Part shown: in pieces, positions 58,946-64,000 of the stretch
How positions within the stretch are numbered: position 1 is the stretch's first letter
Layout of the letters: every line of letters begins with the position of its first letter
Assembly: GCA_963701675.1 (NCBI GenBank)
Contig: OY969623.1
Span: 8,618,001 to 8,682,000, forward strand
Reading direction: 5' to 3'
Source: G963701675 sp963701675
GTDB lineage: Bacteria; Planctomycetota; Planctomycetia; Gemmatales; Gemmataceae
Length of the DNA: 64,000 nucleotides
Notes under the pieces: model-generated
Told to the model about the DNA's origin: nothing
What the model saw: only the letters and a program-made list of their open reading frames with translations
The model's database searches: none
Program-made: the position numbers and the translations under genes

Positions 58946-59841
58946 GAGTCCTCGACGGCGCGAGCCACACTCTCGCGCGATTTCTTGCCATGGACATGAA
59001 GTACGCTGGCGCGCCCGTGCTCATCCATCGCAATGCGAGCCGACACCACCGAGGGGGCTTCGTCCATTATCTCTTGAGCCAATGCCATATAGTCGTCGGC
59101 GCCGTTGCAAGTTGGTGCGTAACTGAATATGGACTGCCCAAAACTGGGGCATTCGGCCAACTTAATGTTTCTCCGGATTCGCGTGTCGAAAATGCGGGCC
59201 TTCGACCACGGTGCATTCGACTTCCGGCTCTTGTCGAGATACTCCTGCAAATCGTTGATCACTTCCTGAGCAAGTTTGGTGGCGGCCTCATAAAGGCAAA
59301 CAACAATCCCGGTGACTCGAAGCCCCGGGTTAATCCGTTTCGCCACCAGCGCCGTCGTTTCGAGCAGCTTGCCCATGCCATGCAGGGCGAGAAAATGCGG
59401 TTGCAGCGGGATGAAGACCTCGGAGGCAGCTGCCAGTGCGTTCAATGTCAAGACGCCAAGCGACGGAGCGCAGTCCATAAGCACAAAGTCGAACGCGCGT
59501 TCATCCGGCAGGAGCAAGTCGCGGAGGATAACCTCACGACCCACGACACCCGCAAGCTCGACTTCCGCCGCCGCCAGATTGATGTCCGAGCCGACGATCC
59601 AGAGATTCTCGCTTATCTGACGCCGAACTTCCGCGAGCGGGCGATTATCGATGAGCACATCGTACATGGACGGCGCCTTACCGTCTGGCGCCACGCCGAG
59701 GTGCGTAGTTGCGTGTGCCTGCGGATCGAGATCGAGCACGCAAACGCGCCGGCCGGATTGTGCAAGTGCCGCGGCCAGGTTCACTGCGGTGGTGGTTTTG
59801 CCGACGCCGCCTTTCTGATTGATGATCGCGATCCGTCGCAT
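58942..59841 (-). CDS. ParA/Soj family ATPase
   Basis: The 299-residue protein opens MRRIAIINQKGGVGKTTTAV with the deviant Walker A and continues with VCVLDLDPQAHATTHLGV, DFVLMDCAPSLGVLTLNAL and FIPLQPHFLALHG. ParA proteins position chromosomes or protein clusters. No ParB or parS was recognised in the window, so its role may not be chromosome segregation. It overlaps ybeY by 4 nt; promoter at 59890-59917. Confidence 0.92.
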   Translation of the reverse strand: MRRIAIINQKGGVGKTTTAVNLAAALAQSGRRVCVLDLDPQAHATTHLGVAPDGKAPSMYDVLIDNRPLAEVRRQISENLWIVGSDINLAAAEVELAGVVGREVILRDLLLPDERAFDFVLMDCAPSLGVLTLNALAAASEVFIPLQPHFLALHGMGKLLETTALVAKRINPGLRVTGIVVCLYEAATKLAQEVINDLQEYLDKSRKSNAPWSKARIFDTRIRRNIKLAECPSFGQSIFSYAPTCNGADDYMALAQEIMDEAPSVVSARIAMDEHGRASVLHVHGKKSRESVARAVEDS

Positions 59842-59889
59842 GGTTGGACCTCATCGAAACGGTGACTCATCCGTCGCACACCGGCCCGC

Positions 59890-59917
59890 ATTATAAGAGC
59901 GCCGCAGTCGGCCGCAA
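59890..59917 (-). promoter_or_regulatory. Promoter of the parA-ybeY-HAD operon
   Basis: On the minus strand TTGCGG (59917-59912) is followed, 16 bases later, by a perfect TATAAT (59895-59890), about 49 bases before the parA ATG. Confidence 0.6.
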
Positions 59918-59975
59918 ACCCCAATGGAACGGCTCACCTGGGAAACTCCCCTCTGATTCGTGATAATGCCCACGC

Positions 59976-61351
59976 ATGGAAGAAAGCAATTTACATCTCT
60001 TGTTTGATGGTGGCACCCTCGTGGTCGGCGGCGCCCCCCCGAGCTGGCGGCATCGTTGCCCGGATGCCGGCTTGACGCCCGAACCAATAGTGTGCGCGCT
60101 GAGGCACGTTGCTATCGCGCCATCGTCGAGCACCTGCGCGAACGGCGGATTCCCTACGAAGACAAAGCACGACAGTATGCGCCAGCTCATTGGACCTTGC
60201 GGACCAGCCGGGATCCGTTTCCGCACCAAACCGAAGCCGTTGCCGCCTGGTGGCACGGCAACGGGCGCGGTGTGGTAGTTCTCCCGACCGGAACGGGAAA
60301 GACGCACTTGGCCATCCTGGCGATCCATCACGCGGAGCGGCCCGCATTGGTCATCACACCCACCATCGACTTGCTCAACCAATGGTACAATGAACTCATC
60401 GTGGCATTTGATACTACGGTCGGGCTTCTGGGCGGCGGCTACTACGACCTTCAACCGCTCACGGTGTCTACCTACGATTCGGCGTACATCCACTTGGAAC
60501 GCTGGGGCAACCGCTTCGGCCTGTTGGTGTTTGACGAATGTCACCACTTGCCCGGACCGAGCTACATGACGTCGGCGATCGGAAGTATCGCGCCGTATCG
60601 CCTCGGCCTGACTGCGACACCGGAGCGTGCGGACGGGCAGGAATCTCTACTTAGCGATTTGATTGGCCCGATCGTTTATCGACGGGAAATCAAACATCTG
60701 GCAGGCGACTACCTCGCCGACTACCGAGCGGAACGGCTATACGTCGAACTATCTGTAGAGGAACAGGAGCAGTATCGACAGGCACGTGAGGAATATCGGC
60801 GGTTTGTAGACGAACACCGCATCTCTATGGGTGGTCCGAACGGATGGAAGCGGTTCTTGCAGGCCACCGTGCGAACTCCCGAAGGCCGCACGGCATTCCT
60901 GGCGTATCGTGAGCAGCGCCGCATCGCCTTGGCGGCGCCGGCGAAAGTGAATTTGCTCGACCGGCTCCTCGAACGACACCGAAGCGATCGCGTGTTGATA
61001 TTCACCTATGATAATGCGACGGTGTATCAAATCGCCCGCCGGTTTCTGGTTCCCGCCATCACCCATCAAACCAAGGCCAAAGAGCGGCGGCATGTCCTGG
61101 AACGTTTTCATCGCGGCGACTATTCGGTCCTGGCCACGAGTCAGGTGCTGAATGAAGGCGTGGATGTGCCCGCCGCCAATGTCGGCATAATCCTTTCCGG
61201 CACCGGCAGTGTACGCGAACACGTCCAGCGCCTCGGTCGGCTGCTGCGCAAGCACGGCGATAAGCAAGCACTTCTCTACGAGGTAATAACGCGCGACACC
61301 GCGGAAGAATTCACTAGCGAACGCCGGAGGCAACACCATGCTTACCGGTAA
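59976..61351 (+). CDS. XPB-like DEAD/DEAH helicase, 5' frameshift
   Basis: The main frame has superfamily 2 motifs: GVVVLPTGTGKTHLAILA (I), LLVFDECHHLPGPSYM (II, DECH), LGLTATPERADG (III), LATSQVLNEGVDVPAANVGI (V) and HVQRLGRLLRKHGDK (VI). The natural N-terminus MEESNLHLLFDGGTLVVGGA lies in another frame; adding one C to the C7 tract at 60034-60040 joins it to ELAASLPGCRLDARTNSVRA in the main frame. The product would be about 458 residues. It overlaps the DUF790 gene, as XPB overlaps Bax1 in archaea, where the pair opens and cuts damaged DNA. GATAAT at 59962-59967 suggests a short or leaderless mRNA. Confidence 0.88.
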
Positions 61352-62555
61352 ACTCGTCCGCGTTCGCTATTCCAAGGACCAAGTAATTCCGCGCTACATT
61401 GATCCCGCAGAAGTTACCTGGCTCGATCTTGCGCAACAATTGAGAACCGTTTTTGTCAACGCTCACGGAAGAACTCGTGGCGACATCGAGTCGGAATTGC
61501 GCGAGACATTCGAAAACGATCCGTTGCAGTTGGTACAACAGGGCCTGGCCAAGCTGCTGGAGGATCGTTGCGAGTTTCAAGTCGCGTCGGAGAGACCGCC
61601 GGAGGAATGGCGTGAAGCGGTATTCCTGGAGGCCGCGCGGCAGCGGCAGGAAATGACGAACGTACGTCAGGATCCCCCAGTACGATTCGACCGTACCCAG
61701 GTTTTGCAGCGAGTGGCGGTCGCACTCGATACGACGACAGAACTGCTCGACATGGCATTGTTTGCCGATCTGAAGAGCGAGCAGCGGCTAAGCCGATTTG
61801 AGGACATTTCGGCTGAGCGATTGCTGGATCGCTACAACGTCGCCTTGGCGCAGGCCATCGTGTTGCGGTCGACCAAGGTGGAGGTCAATGTGCGCGGCGA
61901 GTCGCCCGCACGATTTCGTCAACTCCTTCGTGCCGTCAAGTTCCATCGGCTCGTTTGCGACTCCGGCGGCCGCAGCGCGATTCGCCTAAGTCTCGATGGC
62001 CCGTTGAGCCTTTTCACATCGACGCAGAAGTACGGAGTGCAACTGGCCAACTTCCTCCCGCATGTGCTGTTGTGTCGCGACTTTGATCTTCGGGCGGACT
62101 TGCGTTGGGGCCCCGAGCGGAAACCGAAGCGATTCACCCTAAGCTCCGAAGACGGACTCGTGTCGCATGTGCCGGACACGGGTACGTACGTGCCTCCGGA
62201 ACTGGCGATGTTCGCCGAGCTCTTTCGCAAAAAAGTCGTCGATTGGGAACTACTCGACGATCCGGAAATCGTGCCTCTCGGTGAATCTCATTGGGTTCCC
62301 GATTTTCGCTTGCAGCATCGTGCCACCGGATATCAAGTGTATTTGGAGGTGCTCGGTTTCTGGAGACGCGCGAGTGCCGAACGACATCTCGCTCGGCTGC
62401 GAGCCTTCGTCAAGGAACCGTTTTTGCTGGCCGTGTCCGATCGGCTGTGCTTGGACGACGCGGAACTAGACGCACTGCCGGCGGGCGTGCATCGCTTTCG
62501 CCAGATGCCGTTGCCGGAAGAAATCGCTCGACTTGCGTCCCACTTCTTGCCGTGA
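61338..62555 (+). CDS. DUF790/Bax1-like nuclease
   Basis: The 405-residue protein has the DUF790 pattern: MLTGKLVRVRYSKDQVIPRY, FADLKSEQRLSRFEDISAER, LAQAIVLRSTKVEVNVRG and a C-terminal nuclease-like region with ESHWVPDFRL and VYLEVLGFWRRA. Bax1 binds XPB and nicks DNA at the bubble edge in archaea. It overlaps the helicase by 14 nt and therefore probably forms a helicase-nuclease repair module with it. Confidence 0.9.
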   Translation: MLTGKLVRVRYSKDQVIPRYIDPAEVTWLDLAQQLRTVFVNAHGRTRGDIESELRETFENDPLQLVQQGLAKLLEDRCEFQVASERPPEEWREAVFLEAARQRQEMTNVRQDPPVRFDRTQVLQRVAVALDTTTELLDMALFADLKSEQRLSRFEDISAERLLDRYNVALAQAIVLRSTKVEVNVRGESPARFRQLLRAVKFHRLVCDSGGRSAIRLSLDGPLSLFTSTQKYGVQLANFLPHVLLCRDFDLRADLRWGPERKPKRFTLSSEDGLVSHVPDTGTYVPPELAMFAELFRKKVVDWELLDDPEIVPLGESHWVPDFRLQHRATGYQVYLEVLGFWRRASAERHLARLRAFVKEPFLLAVSDRLCLDDAELDALPAGVHRFRQMPLPEEIARLASHFLP

Positions 62556-62608
62556 CCTTTTTTGTTCCAAGATGTCCTACTGCCGGGAAAAACGACGCGA
62601 GGCCCTGC

Positions 62609-63154
62609 ATGAAGAATCCATTCTTGATCGGCGAATTGGTGTACTTACGACCGTTGGATCGGGCGGATGCGCCTGCTGTGGTGCCGTGGGTCAACGATCC
62701 GGAAATCACACGCTCTCTGCGCATCTACCGTCCGCTCAACCTTCAAGCCGAGGAAGAGTACATAGACCAGATTCGAAAAAGCGAGACGGATGTGACGTTG
62801 GGACTCTGTGTGCGGGGCGACGACCGATTCATTGGTGTCACCGGGCTTCACGCGATCGACTTCAAGAATCGGCATACGGGGTTCGGCATCGTTATCGGCG
62901 AGCGCACGGAATGGGATAAAGGGTATGGGACGGACGCCACCCGGCTGATGGTGAACTATGCCTTTGCGACATTGAACCTGAACCGCGTTTGGTTGCAGGT
63001 CTATGAATTCAATGTCCGTGGCCGGAAAACGTACGAAAAAGTCGGGTTCCGCGTGGAAGGGATTCAGCGGCAAGACCGCTACAGCGACGGTCGATATTGG
63101 GATACCACCCTGATGGCGGTGCTCCGCGAGGAGTGGAAAATCACGCCGGCGTAA
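62609..63154 (+). CDS. GNAT family N-acetyltransferase (RimJ/RimL-like)
   Basis: The 181-residue acetyltransferase has LVYLRPLDRADAPAVVPWVN, the RWHRA-like FGIVIGERTEWDKGYGTDAT motif A region, and AFATLNLNRVWLQVYEFNVR with GRKTYEKVGFRVEG. It uses acetyl-CoA; substrates in this branch include ribosomal proteins and antibiotics. The ATG at 62609 is the natural start within a longer frame. It ends 3 bases before a hairpin terminator. Confidence 0.87.
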   Translation: MKNPFLIGELVYLRPLDRADAPAVVPWVNDPEITRSLRIYRPLNLQAEEEYIDQIRKSETDVTLGLCVRGDDRFIGVTGLHAIDFKNRHTGFGIVIGERTEWDKGYGTDATRLMVNYAFATLNLNRVWLQVYEFNVRGRKTYEKVGFRVEGIQRQDRYSDGRYWDTTLMAVLREEWKITPA

Positions 63155-63197
63155 AAAAGGGCGCGTCGCGGGATTGCTAACCTGCGAAGCGCGCCCT
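63153..63197 (-). terminator. Terminator between acetyltransferase and hydrolase genes
   Basis: AGGGCGCG at 63158-63165 pairs with CGCGCCCT at 63190-63197, extended by inner CGCG/TGCG. On the minus strand it is followed by TTTTTT, so it mainly ends the hydrolase transcript; the plus-strand acetyltransferase transcript could also stop here. Confidence 0.7.
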
Positions 63198-63241
63198 GTC
63201 ACACTGGGGCAAGGGCCCCGTTCAATAGCCGGCTGGGCGGC

Positions 63242-64000
63242 CTATGTATTCAGAAACCGTTCAATCTCCGCAGCGACCCGTTGCGGCTGCGTCGCGAACG
63301 CCAAATGACCGGCGCCGGGCAGCGGAACGTGACGGTGGTTGGAAATCCCTTCGGTGAGTCGCTTCAAGCTGGTTTCGGACACCAGCAAGTCACGCTCGCC
63401 GGACAGAATCAGCGTTGGAACCCGAACGCGCAAGGCGCGGCGTGATGTCGAATCGCTCCACGAGTTGAAAGCGATGGGCCATCACGCTTTGGTCCGTTTG
63501 CCAGCAACGATTGGTAACAAACTGGAACAGCGGCCCGGGATCCTGGCGACCCCCAAAGAGCAGATTGAAAAACTGGTTGACGAACGGGTTATTAGACGGC
63601 AGCGGGTACCGTGCCAGCACCAGCCCGGCGATTCTCTGAAGTAGGCCGCGTTCAAAACGAGAGCCCACGCCTTGAACGATGAGCCGATTGAGTCGATACG
63701 GGAAACGCGCGGCAAACTCCAACGCGAGCATTCCGCCGAAGGACACGCCGAGTACCGTGGGCGATTCGAGCCGTTGGCAATCGAGAAACTCGCGAAGGTC
63801 TTCGACCAGATCAGTCAGGCCAAATCGACGGCGAAGGGCGAAGCAGTCCGTTTCGCCACGAAGCTGATAGCTGATCACGCGGAAGTCGCTGGAAAGAAGG
63901 CGTGCCAGTGGACCGAGTAGCTCATAACCGCCCGCAAGTCCCGGGACGAGCACAAGCGGCGGTCCTTCGCCCCAGACACAGTATTCGGCGGTGTAGTGAC
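63242..64000 (-). CDS. Alpha/beta hydrolase, 5' truncated by window and frameshifted
   Basis: The fragment has EYCVWGEGPPLVLVPGLAGG, VISYQLRGETD, the nucleophile elbow GVSFGGMLALEF, and, in another frame, VRVPTLILSGERDLLVSE with PLPGAGHLAFATQP (acid and histidine). The frames meet between VERFDITPRLAR and VRVPTLIL around 63427-63433, where one base too many (or two too few) lies. The N-terminus is beyond the right edge. It is a serine hydrolase, perhaps an esterase or a haloperoxidase-like enzyme, of unknown substrate. Confidence 0.75.

Noticed and set aside
58942..59841. Replication origin region marked by parA
   Set aside because: No parB, gidA, dnaA or DnaA boxes were recognised around this gene.

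Overview
The window looks like chromosomal DNA of a planctomycete, about 58-60% GC by eye. The best taxonomic pointers are a TIGR03000-type secreted protein, a receptor Ser/Thr kinase carrying a urea-ABC-type binding domain, an ECF sigma factor beside an anti-sigma/alpha-2-macroglobulin fusion, hopanoid-type squalene synthases (hpnC/hpnD) and many short ORFans. No phage, insertion sequence, CRISPR array or rRNA was seen. Two tRNA genes (Ala-GGC, Glu-CTC) are present.

Layout. 1-3.4 kb: a Tm-1-like (UPF0261) protein divergent from a PEP-hydrolase-family barrel protein, an alpha/beta hydrolase broken by a frameshift, and a BtpA-like barrel. 3.5-7.3 kb: tRNA-Ala, a UPF0104 membrane protein, then an ExeA-like ATPase, a BY-kinase-like protein with a defective P-loop and an FHA protein. 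7.6-11 kb: enolase, two small membrane proteins and a uronate-isomerase-like enzyme. 11-20 kb: CPBP protease, APC transporter, ECF sigma factor and its giant anti-sigma/A2M partner. 20-27.3 kb: Uma2 nuclease, metK, altronate dehydratase family enzyme, a DUF6883/DUF4926 pair, SPFH protein, GT87-like protein and 6-phosphogluconolactonase.

27.4-37.4 kb is one long respiratory operon: CuA subunit with fused cytochrome c, heme-copper subunits I and III, a membrane protein, a diheme lipoprotein, Rieske protein, cytochrome b with fused cytochrome c, a CtaG/polyferredoxin fusion and a FixH-like protein. It reads as a bc complex plus caa3 oxidase made together. 37.3-45.3 kb: metallophosphoesterase, PAS-GAF-REC regulator, PP2C phosphatase, PEGA lipoprotein, hpnC/hpnD and a membrane protein. 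45.4-51 kb: rpsT, a probable structured RNA, ndk, receptor kinase, TIGR03000 protein and two toxin-antitoxin-like pairs. 51-64 kb: BlaI/BlaR1-like pair with a visible operator, tRNA-Glu, large membrane protein, MgtE-like transporter, HAD phosphatase, ybeY, parA, an XPB-like helicase with a Bax1-like (DUF790) nuclease, an acetyltransferase and a second broken hydrolase.

Two observations stand out. First, three gene junctions of the respiratory operon (near 30.2, 31.7 and 36.8 kb) carry the same layout built from three unrelated 7- or 8-base tandem repeats: one array at the upstream stop codon, its inverted copy inside the first codons of the next gene, and the ribosome binding site and start codon in the roughly 70-85 nt between them. 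A fourth heptamer array lies inside the UPF0261 gene at the left edge. Second, five conserved genes are each split by one small indel, several in homopolymers. This may mean assembly error, real decay or frameshift switching, and the five reading frames should be handled with that in mind.
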